From the NCBI GenBank assembly GCA_937911965.1, contig CALDPL010000265.1:1-6831 (forward strand): a stretch of DNA of 6,831 nt. Reading direction: 5' to 3'. A program made the translations under genes and the position numbers. Source of the stretch: an uncultured Allomuricauda sp. (GTDB lineage: Bacteria; Bacteroidota; Bacteroidia; Flavobacteriales; Flavobacteriaceae). Below the pieces are notes generated by a model. It saw only the letters and a list, made by a program, of their open reading frames with translations. It was not told the origin of the DNA and searched no databases. Shown in pieces: positions 1 to 5,500 of the stretch; within the stretch, counting starts at the first letter, position 1, and each line of letters begins with the position of its first letter.

Positions 1-747
1 CCCCCGGAGCCCGAGACCATCTATTCGGATTACCCTACGGAATTCCACCACGGATGGAAATACATAGCCTTTGGGCCCGATGGAAAATTGTATGTCCCCG
101 TGGGGGCGCCCTGCAATATCTGCGACCGAAGTGGGGAGGATGAGCGCTTTGCCACCATTACCCGGATGGACCCGGATGGAAGCAACCGGGAAATCATAGC
201 CAAGGGCGTTCGCAATACCGTGGGCTTTACCTGGCATCCCCAGACCGATGAGCTGTGGTTCACGGACAACGGCAGGGATATGATGGGGGACGATGTCCCT
301 CCCTGCGAACTCAACCGCCTCACCGAGTCGGGCCAGCATTTTGGATATCCCTTTTGTCATGGGGGCACGGTAAAGGACCCCGAATTCGGAGATCAACGTC
401 CCTGTTCGGATTTTGTTCCCCCGGTACAGAATCTAGGGGCCCACGTAGCTCCCCTGGGCGTAAAATTCGATACGGGTGATATGTTTCCCCAGGCCTATAA
501 GGGCCATGCCTTCATTGCCGAACACGGCTCCTGGAACCGTTCATCCAAGGTGGGCTATAGAATTTCTTTGGTCAAATTGGAAAACAATCAGGCCGTGGGC
601 TATGAGACCTTCATAGACGGTTGGTTGGACCAGGACAGCCAGGAAGCCTTTGGCAGGCCGGTGGACCTTTTGTTCCTTGAAGACGGTTCCCTTCTGATAT
701 CCGATGATGTTGGGGATGCCATTTATCGGATAACCTACAAGGGTTGA
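1..747 (+). CDS. PQQ-dependent sorbosone/glucose dehydrogenase-like protein (3' part)
   Basis: Frame 1 is open from the first base to a TGA at 745-747, giving 248 C-terminal residues; the start and any signal peptide lie upstream of the window. The fragment reads as a six-bladed beta-propeller of the GSDH / L-sorbosone dehydrogenase family, enzymes that oxidise sugars or aldehydes in the periplasm with the cofactor pyrroloquinoline quinone. Visible family marks are a GWKYIAFGPDGKLYVPVG blade near bases 52-105, an Arg-Asn pair at 211-216 (GVRN, the position that contacts PQQ in soluble glucose dehydrogenase), WFTDNGRD at about 256-279, a HFGYPFCHGG turn at about 337-366, AEHGSWNRS near 520-546, and the closing DGSLLISDDVGDAIYRI blade near 682-732. 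Cysteines are unusually frequent (CNIC, PPC, PFC, RPC), but there is no CxxCH haem motif. The substrate cannot be told from sequence. The last 13 bases overlap the end of the convergent gene on the other strand. Confidence 0.88.
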   Translation, partial: PPEPETIYSDYPTEFHHGWKYIAFGPDGKLYVPVGAPCNICDRSGEDERFATITRMDPDGSNREIIAKGVRNTVGFTWHPQTDELWFTDNGRDMMGDDVPPCELNRLTESGQHFGYPFCHGGTVKDPEFGDQRPCSDFVPPVQNLGAHVAPLGVKFDTGDMFPQAYKGHAFIAEHGSWNRSSKVGYRISLVKLENNQAVGYETFIDGWLDQDSQEAFGRPVDLLFLEDGSLLISDDVGDAIYRITYKG

Positions 748-1133
748 TCTTGATCATCAAAAATCCCCCAATTATTGATGGGCTGGCGTGAGCAATCATC
801 CAACTCCCAGCTGGTTATTTGGCCTTGGGCATCCTTTATTTTCAAGTCGACCTGTACAATTGGCGGGTTTTCATTGATTTCAAAAAATTCCAGGGTATAG
901 GTCAAACCCCCGTCCCGGAAAACATAGCGCCATTCATTTCCCGCCTCATTTTCCCAATACCGACCGTCCTCTATGGCCAGGGAGGGTCCCTTTCCGGCCT
1001 CCAGGGGAAAGGTGAAACAGAGATAACGGAGCACTCTGTCGGTACACGAGGCCACATGGATCAAATACTTGTCCCTATAGAGGGCCGTGAACAAATTGCC
1101 TATGATATGATAATCCTTTCCAAAAATGGCCAT
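735..1133 (-). CDS. Hypothetical protein, 132 residues, unknown function
   Basis: I do not recognise this protein. It is read as 132 residues from ATG at 1133-1131 (MAIFGKDYHIIGNLF) to TAG at 737-735. The frame stays open upstream to about 1244, but that extension runs through the terminator of the preceding minus-strand gene and encodes an unconvincing Pro-rich stretch, so the downstream ATG is preferred. The protein has no signal peptide or membrane segment. The second half alternates polar and hydrophobic residues (for example RYVFRDGGLTYTLEFFEI and PPIVQVDLKIKD), suggesting a small beta-sheet-rich cytoplasmic domain. Cysteines lie at 30, 39 and 114. No Shine-Dalgarno and no clear promoter is visible in 1134-1211. 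The gene overlaps the upstream dehydrogenase tail by 13 bases, tail to tail. The amino-acid make-up looks like a real protein, and competing frames on the other strand look much less protein-like. Confidence 0.72.
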   Translation of the reverse strand: MAIFGKDYHIIGNLFTALYRDKYLIHVASCTDRVLRYLCFTFPLEAGKGPSLAIEDGRYWENEAGNEWRYVFRDGGLTYTLEFFEINENPPIVQVDLKIKDAQGQITSWELDDCSRQPINNWGIFDDQDQPL

Positions 1134-1211
1134 TGTGGTTCTAGTGGGTATATGAATGAATGGGACAGGCCTGATCCATGGCCGGTCAAAACATGGTAGG
1201 AGGGTTTCCTT

Positions 1212-1252
1212 GGAACAAAAGATCGCCCTGCCAATGACCGGCAAGGGCGATC
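1212..1252 (-). terminator. Intrinsic terminator of the M28B peptidase gene
   Basis: On the minus strand, ten bases after the peptidase stop codon, the sequence GATCGCCC-TTGCC (1252-1240) pairs with GGCA-GGGCGATC (1232-1221). This gives a GC-rich stem of 12 pairs with a single bulged base (1243) and a seven-base loop (1239-1233). TTTTGTTCC (1220-1212) follows at once. Stem, short loop and U-rich tail together are the classic rho-independent form. The tail is purine-rich on the plus strand, so the terminator works in the minus direction. It separates the peptidase transcript from the small gene that follows. Confidence 0.85.
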
Positions 1253-1261
1253 GCTTGTCCT

Positions 1262-3457
1262 TTATTGTGTGATGGCGTACAATTTTTGGATCTTGGCATC
1301 AAAATTCCCAAGGGCGGTCGCCAGGACCCCGACCTGTTGTTGGGCCTCTTCCCAATCCTTCTGTTCTATGGCCTCCCGCACCCCCGGAAGGGTCTTGACC
1401 CCATATCCGGTATAAAATCCGGGGGCGTAGATCTGGTGTTTGAACCAGCTTCTTCGGGGCAGTCCCTCTTCCAAGGTCAAGGCCTGCTCCAAGCTGATGA
1501 ATTCCCGGTTGAGCCGTGCCTTTTTGTCCATGGACAGGGCATTGAGGTCGACCTTTGAAAAGGTTTCGATGCTTCGGTTCAGGGAAGCCAGCACGTTTTG
1601 TAAGGGGGCAAAGTCCAGATAGGGGACTTCGGGCCTGGGCTCGGTGGGCTTGACCGGTTTTTTAGGGTCCATCACCAGGTGGAACACATCCTTTTTCACC
1701 AGTTCGTTGTGTTTTTCCACCTCGGAGCGCATATCCTTTAGGGTTTTCATCACTTCCCCCAAATAGCCTTCGATGGTGGAATGCCAGGCCTTGAATTCAA
1801 AGGGCAGTACCTCGGCATTGGCCAGGCGAAGGCTGATCCTTCCCGCTGTATTGGCCAGGGCCAGCCCGTATTGGAAGCCGGGATCCTTATACTTGGCAAA
1901 GTGGGTATAGGTGTCGTAGATGGTATGGTATTCCCCTCCGGATCCTTCCCCTCCAAAACCGAGGTTAAGGGAGGCTATTCCCGAATGTTGGATGAAAGGG
2001 GTATAATCCGATCCCGAACCCAGGGCGGATAGTTTAAAACTGCCCTCCCTGCCCCGGTAGAGGTTGGCGGCGATCCTGCGCTGTGCCACCGGGACCCCTT
2101 TTTGGGGATCTGTGACGCTATGGGCCACTTGGGAGACCATGGCTTCCAGGGTATGGGAACCCCCGGCCCCCAAATAGCCCCGACTGTTGCCGTCCGTGTT
2201 GATATAGGCCACTGCCTTTTGTTGCAGTTCGGACCTGTGGTCCTCCACCCATTCGGTGGAGCCCAAAAGTCCTTGTTCCTCTGCGTCCCAACCGCAATAC
2301 ACCAAACTGCGCTTGGGCCGTTTTCCTTCCTTTGCCAATTTTCCGATGACCCGGGCCTCTTCCATCAGGGCCACCATCCCACTGACGGGATCACTGGCCC
2401 CGTGTACCCAGGCATCGTAATGGTTTCCCCGTACAATCCACTGATCTGGAAATTCCGATCCCTTGAGGGTGGCGATCAGGTTATGGGCCGGTTTGATCTG
2501 CCAGTCGAACTCCAACTTCAAATGCACCTTGGCCGGCCCGGGTCCGATATGGTAGGTCAGGGGCAGGGCCCCCCTCCAGGACTCCGGGGCCACCGGACCT
2601 TTGAGGGCCTCGAGCAGCGGCTGTGCGTCCTCATAGGAAATGGGCAATACGGGAATCTTGGTGATCGTGGGGGCCTGATCCCGATCCAGGCGGTCGGCGT
2701 TCTTGGTGGCGGCATAGCCGGGGGTCAGCACATCCCCGGGGTACAGGGGCATGTCCATGACCGAACCCCGTTGGACCCCGGTACTGTTCTTATAGGGCCC
2801 TTCTGGATATACGTCCCCTTGATAATAGCCATCATCCTTGGGGTCGGAATAGATGATACAGCCTATGGCGCCTTTCTCTGCCGCCAATTTGGGCTTGATT
2901 CCGCGCCAGGACCCGTAATATTTTGCGATGACGATCTTTCCCTTGACGTCAATGCCCATTTTTTCGAGCTCCTCATAATCCTTGGGCACCCCATAATTGA
3001 CGAAGACCAGTTCCGCTTCCACGTCCCCGTCCCTGGAAAAGGCGTTGTAGCTGGGCAACAATTTTTCACCTTGGGCCGTATAGGGGTCTCCTTCGACCGC
3101 AACGGCCTTCAGCGAGGCCGTGAACTTGGTGGGTTCCGTGAGTTCGAGCAATCTGACCTTGGGGTAGGGGAAGAGGACATGATAGGTGTCTATCCGGGTA
3201 TTGTAGCCCCAGGACTTGAATTGCGACTCCATCCATTTGACGATTTTCTCCCCATAGGGAGTTCCGACCCAATGGGGTTCAGCGGCCATGAATTGCATCC
3301 ACTGGTCCATATTCGAGGCGGAGAGCTGTTTTTCGAACTCTGTCTCCAGCTTCAATTGGTCCCTGGCAGCTTTTTCCCCGAATCCGAGGATATCTTCCTG
3401 GGCCGATGCTCCCAGGACAAATAACATCAATAAAAAAGGTAATAGTCGATTTTTCAT
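1262..3457 (-). CDS. Secreted M28B-family zinc peptidase (glutamate carboxypeptidase II / PSMA-like)
   Basis: The protein has 731 residues from ATG at 3457-3455 to a TAA at 1264-1262. It begins with a signal peptide (MKNRLLPFLLMLFVLGASA, cut before Gln). An in-frame ATG 18 bases upstream (3475) would add MPILNI before the basic N-region; the inner start gives the normal signal peptide and is preferred. The layout follows human glutamate carboxypeptidase II: a PA domain inserted at about residues 100-300, an M28 catalytic domain on both sides of it, and a C-terminal TFR-type helical dimerisation domain (about 560-731). Both metal sites look complete: His346, Asp356, Glu394, Asp422 and His511 as zinc ligands and Glu393 as general base (motifs GNHYDAW, ASDPVSG, WDAEEQGLLGSTEW, INTDG, EYHTIYDTY). 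The TPGY and STEWVE residues that hold calcium are kept. Enzymes of this type remove C-terminal residues from peptides outside the cytoplasm. The Arg patch that selects acidic substrates is absent, so activity on folate or NAAG is unlikely. The gene is monocistronic, with a strong terminator. Confidence 0.93.
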   Translation of the reverse strand: MKNRLLPFLLMLFVLGASAQEDILGFGEKAARDQLKLETEFEKQLSASNMDQWMQFMAAEPHWVGTPYGEKIVKWMESQFKSWGYNTRIDTYHVLFPYPKVRLLELTEPTKFTASLKAVAVEGDPYTAQGEKLLPSYNAFSRDGDVEAELVFVNYGVPKDYEELEKMGIDVKGKIVIAKYYGSWRGIKPKLAAEKGAIGCIIYSDPKDDGYYQGDVYPEGPYKNSTGVQRGSVMDMPLYPGDVLTPGYAATKNADRLDRDQAPTITKIPVLPISYEDAQPLLEALKGPVAPESWRGALPLTYHIGPGPAKVHLKLEFDWQIKPAHNLIATLKGSEFPDQWIVRGNHYDAWVHGASDPVSGMVALMEEARVIGKLAKEGKRPKRSLVYCGWDAEEQGLLGSTEWVEDHRSELQQKAVAYINTDGNSRGYLGAGGSHTLEAMVSQVAHSVTDPQKGVPVAQRRIAANLYRGREGSFKLSALGSGSDYTPFIQHSGIASLNLGFGGEGSGGEYHTIYDTYTHFAKYKDPGFQYGLALANTAGRISLRLANAEVLPFEFKAWHSTIEGYLGEVMKTLKDMRSEVEKHNELVKKDVFHLVMDPKKPVKPTEPRPEVPYLDFAPLQNVLASLNRSIETFSKVDLNALSMDKKARLNREFISLEQALTLEEGLPRRSWFKHQIYAPGFYTGYGVKTLPGVREAIEQKDWEEAQQQVGVLATALGNFDAKIQKLYAITQ

Positions 3458-3555
3458 AATATTCAAAATTGGCATTTAAAAGTAACGGTTTTGTATGGTT
3501 AATCCTTAAAGTGAATGGAATTTACGGATAAGGTCAATAATTTTTTTGAAAAAAG

Positions 3556-3586
3556 TTGTGCAGTTGGATGGCTGCATATATATTTG
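3556..3586 (+). promoter_or_regulatory. Bacteroidota-type promoter of the arsR-SRPBCC-doxX-DUF1801 operon
   Basis: A TTG at 3556-3558 (-33 element) is followed, after 20 bases, by TATATTTG at 3579-3586, a full match to the Bacteroidota primary sigma factor -7 box TAnnTTTG. Transcription would start near 3593, leaving a leader of only about 10-20 bases before the ATGs at 3606 and 3612. A T7-G-A6 tract at 3541-3554 lies just upstream and may act as curved DNA. The box sequence and spacing are seen directly; activity is inferred from the known consensus. Confidence 0.7.
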
Positions 3587-3602
3587 CAGTCATTTAGCTG
3601 CG
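3559..3602. promoter_or_regulatory. Candidate ArsR operator: four alternating half-sites at 13-bp steps
   Basis: Four half-sites alternate in direction with exactly eight bases between them: TGCAG at 3559-3563, CTGCA at 3572-3576, TGCAG at 3585-3589 and CTGCG at 3598-3602. The middle pair makes an 18-bp palindrome with perfect 5-base arms, centred on the -7 box. The array can also be read as a 26-bp tandem repeat (TGCAGT, six bases, GCTGC, purine, TATAT). It covers the core promoter and stops just before the start codon of the ArsR-like repressor, which is where an autoregulating repressor of this class normally binds. Confidence 0.6.
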
Positions 3603-3605
3603 TAT

Positions 3606-3926
3606 ATGGAAATGAGAAGAGATGTATTCCAGGCCATAGCCGACCCCACCAGACGGGCAATCTTGGCTTTGGTGGCCACAACTGCGATGACCCCGACCGC
3701 CATTGCCTCTTCCTTTGAGACTTCCAGGCAGACCGTTTCAAGGCACATTCAGATTTTGACCGAATGTGAACTTTTGTTCCCTGAGCAGCGGGGAAGGGAA
3801 ATACTGTATCATTTCAACCCGGTCAAATTGAAGGAAATAGCAAGCTTCATAGAACCTTTCCGGGCCATGTGGGACGATAGGTTCAATGCCTTGGAGGCAC
3901 TGATGAGAAATAACCCGGACAAATAG
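3606..3926 (+). CDS. ArsR-family (SdpR-like) winged-helix transcriptional repressor
   Basis: The protein has 106 residues from ATG at 3606 to TAG at 3924-3926. A second in-frame ATG at 3612 gives [15 protein letters not shown], the usual N-terminus of close relatives, and is equally possible. A further upstream TTG (3546) falls before the promoter and is discarded. The opening [13 protein letters not shown] is the hallmark of the ArsR group. The recognition helix follows in [21 protein letters not shown] (about residues 29-49), then the wing [13 protein letters not shown] (about 58-70) and a C-terminal dimerisation helix. The metal-sensing ELCVCDL box of ArsR/SmtB is missing and the protein has only one cysteine, so it is probably not a metal sensor. 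ArsR proteins of this subgroup are commonly found next to SRPBCC genes, as here. It most likely represses its own operon through the half-site array over the promoter. The next gene follows after four bases. Confidence 0.92.
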   Translation: MEMRRDVFQAIADPTRRAILALVATTAMTPTAIASSFETSRQTVSRHIQILTECELLFPEQRGREILYHFNPVKLKEIASFIEPFRAMWDDRFNALEALMRNNPDK

Positions 3927-3930
3927 GAAC

Positions 3931-4395
3931 ATGGAACGAAAAACAAAAATCCATGCCGAGGATGGCAAACAGGAACTCAGGATCGAAAGGGAGTTTGAAC
4001 TTCCGGTGGAATCCCTCTTCAGGGCCTATGTGGAAGCGGAGCTGTTGGAACAGTGGATGGGGACCAAGGTACTGAGGCTGGACGATCGAGCCCCTGGGGC
4101 CTACCGATATCAAACCACAGATCCCACGGGAAAGGACCATATTTTCAAAGGTTGTATACATGAACTCCTGCCCAATCAAAAGATCACCAGGACCTTTGAA
4201 ATGGAGGATACCGGATTTCCGGTACAGTTGGAATTTCTGGATTTTGAGACCCTGGGTCCCACGAAGAGCATGCTTCGGATGCAGATGGTATACCAATCGG
4301 TGGAGGTCCGGGACCGTATCTTGAAACTGCCTTTTGCCCGCGGCATCAACATGGCTCACGACCGATTACAGAAAGTCGTGGCCCAAAAGAAATAA
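3931..4395 (+). CDS. SRPBCC-domain protein (AHSA1 / START-like)
   Basis: The protein has 154 residues, ATG at 3931 to TAA at 4393-4395, and no signal peptide, so it is cytoplasmic. It has the AHSA1-type helix-grip fold. The N-terminal strand and helix motif ELRIEREFELPVESLFRAY (about residues 15-33) leads to LLEQWMG (38-44), where family members usually read a W-pair such as LxxWW. Then come the curved sheet (GAYRYQTTDPTG, IFKGCIHELLPNQKITRTF) and the long C-terminal helix FARGINMAHDRLQKVV that lines the cavity. These proteins bind hydrophobic or lipid-like ligands or act as co-chaperone-like partners; the ligand is unknown. ArsR-SRPBCC gene pairs recur in many bacteria, which has led to the idea that the SRPBCC protein senses or handles the signal for the repressor; that role is inference here. 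It starts four bases after the arsR-like stop, so the two are almost surely cotranscribed and coupled in translation. Confidence 0.9.
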   Translation: MERKTKIHAEDGKQELRIEREFELPVESLFRAYVEAELLEQWMGTKVLRLDDRAPGAYRYQTTDPTGKDHIFKGCIHELLPNQKITRTFEMEDTGFPVQLEFLDFETLGPTKSMLRMQMVYQSVEVRDRILKLPFARGINMAHDRLQKVVAQKK

Positions 4396-4417
4396 AAAAT
4401 CACAAACGATCGAGCAT

Positions 4418-4822
4418 ATGAAAAAAAGGAACAGGATAATCTATTGGGTGGCCACGATATGGCTTGGTCTGGGAATGGCCTCCACGGGATTGGTGCAACT
4501 GATAGGAATTCAAGAGGAAAAAGATATGATGGAACATTTGGGCTACCCCATGTATTTTTTGACCCTTATCGGGGTCTGGAAGCTCCTGGGGGTGGTCGCC
4601 GTGTTGATTCCCAAAGCCCCTTTGCTCAAAGAGTGGGCCTATGCGGGCTTTGCGTTTGTCATGACCGGGGCCATGGCCTCCCACTTGGCGGTAGGGGACC
4701 CCGCCTTGGATCTCTTTGGGCCCATTCTATTATTGACATTGACCGTGGTCTCATGGTATTTTAGACCTGATACGAGAAAGGCCATCCCCACAAAATCCAC
4801 TGCCCATGCACCCCAATCCTGA
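4418..4822 (+). CDS. DoxX-like family integral membrane protein
   Basis: The protein has 134 residues, ATG at 4418 (MKKRNRIIYW) to TGA at 4820-4822. The frame is open further upstream but only through the end of the SRPBCC gene; the ATG 22 bases after that stop, with a basic start followed at once by a hydrophobic segment, is the natural one. Four membrane helices are visible at about residues 7-29, 43-64, 72-91 and 98-115. The short loop between helices 1 and 2 holds IQEEKDMMEHLGYP, and LGYPMYF with GVWKLLGVVAVLIP are typical of the DoxX-like (DoxX_2) family. The basic N-terminus suggests the N-end lies in the cytoplasm. Some DoxX relatives belong to quinol oxidase or redox and thiol stress complexes, but most, including this subgroup, have no proven role. 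The 3' end overlaps the next gene by 17 bases. Confidence 0.88.
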   Translation: MKKRNRIIYWVATIWLGLGMASTGLVQLIGIQEEKDMMEHLGYPMYFLTLIGVWKLLGVVAVLIPKAPLLKEWAYAGFAFVMTGAMASHLAVGDPALDLFGPILLLTLTVVSWYFRPDTRKAIPTKSTAHAPQS

Positions 4823-5435
4823 AGTAGACCATTACTTGGCCGAAGGATGCGGGAGATGCCCCTTGGGGGGAACGCCCCAGTGCAAGGTACACTCCTGGCA
4901 GGAAGAGCTCAAATTCCTCAGGAGACTGGTATTGGACTGTGGCCTTGTGGAGGAACGCAAATGGGGGGTACCCTGTTATACCCACAATGGGGCCAATGTC
5001 ATCATGCTCTATGCCTTCAAGGACAATTGCGGTATCAGTTTTTTAAAGGGTTCCCTGTTGAAGGACGAAAACCGGATCCTGGAAAAGCCCGGTGAAAACA
5101 CCCAGGGTGGGAGAGTGGTCCGATTTACCGATGTCAGGCGCATTGCCGAACTTGAACCTGTATTGAAGACCTATGTTTTTGAGGCCGTCGAGGTGGAACG
5201 GGCAGGGCTGAAGGTGAAATCCAAACCCCTTTCCGACTATGAAATGCCCGAGGAATTCCAAAAAAAGTTGGATGGGGATCCGGAACTCAAGGAAGCCTAT
5301 GAGGGGTTGACCCCGGGAAGGAAAAAAGGATATCTGCTGTATTTTGCCGGATCCAAGAACCCCAAGACCCGGGAATCGAGGATTGAAAAATATGTTCCCA
5401 AGATCCTAAAAGGTCTTGGGTTTCACGACAGATAG
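4806..5435 (+). CDS. DUF1801 / YdeI-OmpD-associated family protein with N-terminal Cys/His cluster
   Basis: The protein has 209 residues, ATG at 4806 to TAG at 5433-5435. The start lies 17 bases inside the doxX-like gene in another frame, implying translational coupling; there is no Shine-Dalgarno. A DUF1801 domain covers about residues 31-125 (KWGVPCYTHNG, AFKDNCGISFLKGSLLKD, VRFTDVRRIAELEPVLK). A C-terminal OmdA/YdeI segment follows at about 147-203 (PEEFQKKLDGDPELKEAYE, LTPGRKKGYLLYF, KTRESRIEKYVPKIL). Proteins of this kind are cytoplasmic and of unknown biochemical function; some relatives are linked to resistance to peptide antibiotics. Many relatives join the short N-terminal helix directly to WQEEL, but this one has a Cys15-x2-Cys18-x7-Cys26-x2-His29 insertion that could bind zinc or another metal. 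The gene is the last of the four-gene operon. Confidence 0.88.
   Translation: MHPNPEVDHYLAEGCGRCPLGGTPQCKVHSWQEELKFLRRLVLDCGLVEERKWGVPCYTHNGANVIMLYAFKDNCGISFLKGSLLKDENRILEKPGENTQGGRVVRFTDVRRIAELEPVLKTYVFEAVEVERAGLKVKSKPLSDYEMPEEFQKKLDGDPELKEAYEGLTPGRKKGYLLYFAGSKNPKTRESRIEKYVPKILKGLGFHDR
5397..5420 (+). terminator. Possible operon-end hairpin inside the DUF1801 gene tail
   Basis: CCCAAGA (5397-5403) pairs perfectly with TCTTGGG (5414-5420). After one bulged T, CC (5405-5406) pairs with GG (5412-5413), leaving a TAAAA loop. Only TTTC follows, so the U-tract is poor. The hairpin ends 12 bases before the stop codon. It could terminate or stabilise the 3' end of the operon transcript, since no better terminator is visible in 5436-5500, but coding constraint could also have produced it. 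Confidence 0.3.
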
Positions 5436-5472
5436 GGGTGGGGCAGCCAGTGGAGGGTTTAAATATTCCATG

Positions 5473-5480
5473 TATATTTA
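5473..5480 (+). promoter_or_regulatory. Candidate -7 box before the M13 peptidase gene
   Basis: TATATTTA matches the Bacteroidota -7 box TAnnTTTG at all fixed positions but the last, and lies 20 bases before the ATG at 5501. No TTG is seen at the expected -33 position, so this is a weak call. The whole gap between genes here is only 65 bases, and read-through from the upstream operon is also possible. Confidence 0.35.
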
Positions 5481-5500
5481 TCCCATCAAATCCAACTTCC

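Noticed and set aside
115..126. CNIC in the dehydrogenase as a c-type haem site
   Set aside because: The residue after the second Cys is Asp, not His, so the CxxCH motif is not present.
744..760. TTGAT...ATCAA short hairpin at the dehydrogenase stop codon as a terminator
   Set aside because: Only five AT-rich pairs, followed by A residues rather than T on the plus strand, and it lies inside the coding sequence of the convergent gene.
819..1199. A 126-codon plus-strand frame across the small hypothetical gene
   Set aside because: The minus-strand protein has more natural composition and strand patterning, while the plus frame runs into the terminator-flanking region and shows no family features.
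1134..1244. N-terminal extension of the small minus-strand gene up to about 1244
   Set aside because: It would place coding sequence across the peptidase terminator hairpin and its U-tract, and the extension looks like translated non-coding DNA.
2102..3424. A 440-codon open frame on the plus strand opposite the M28B peptidase gene
   Set aside because: It lies wholly antisense to a gene with complete domain and catalytic motifs. Its translation is rich in Gly, Pro and His with no recognisable domain, as expected from the reverse of a high-GC coding strand.
3477..3484. Minus-strand TACTTTTA as a -7 box for the M28B peptidase gene
   Set aside because: It matches the TAnnTTTG box except at the last base, but no TTG lies at the right distance upstream. 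A second option (TTG on the minus strand near 3536 with TCACTTTA) has the reverse weakness. Neither is good enough to annotate, though the first would favour the ATG at 3457.
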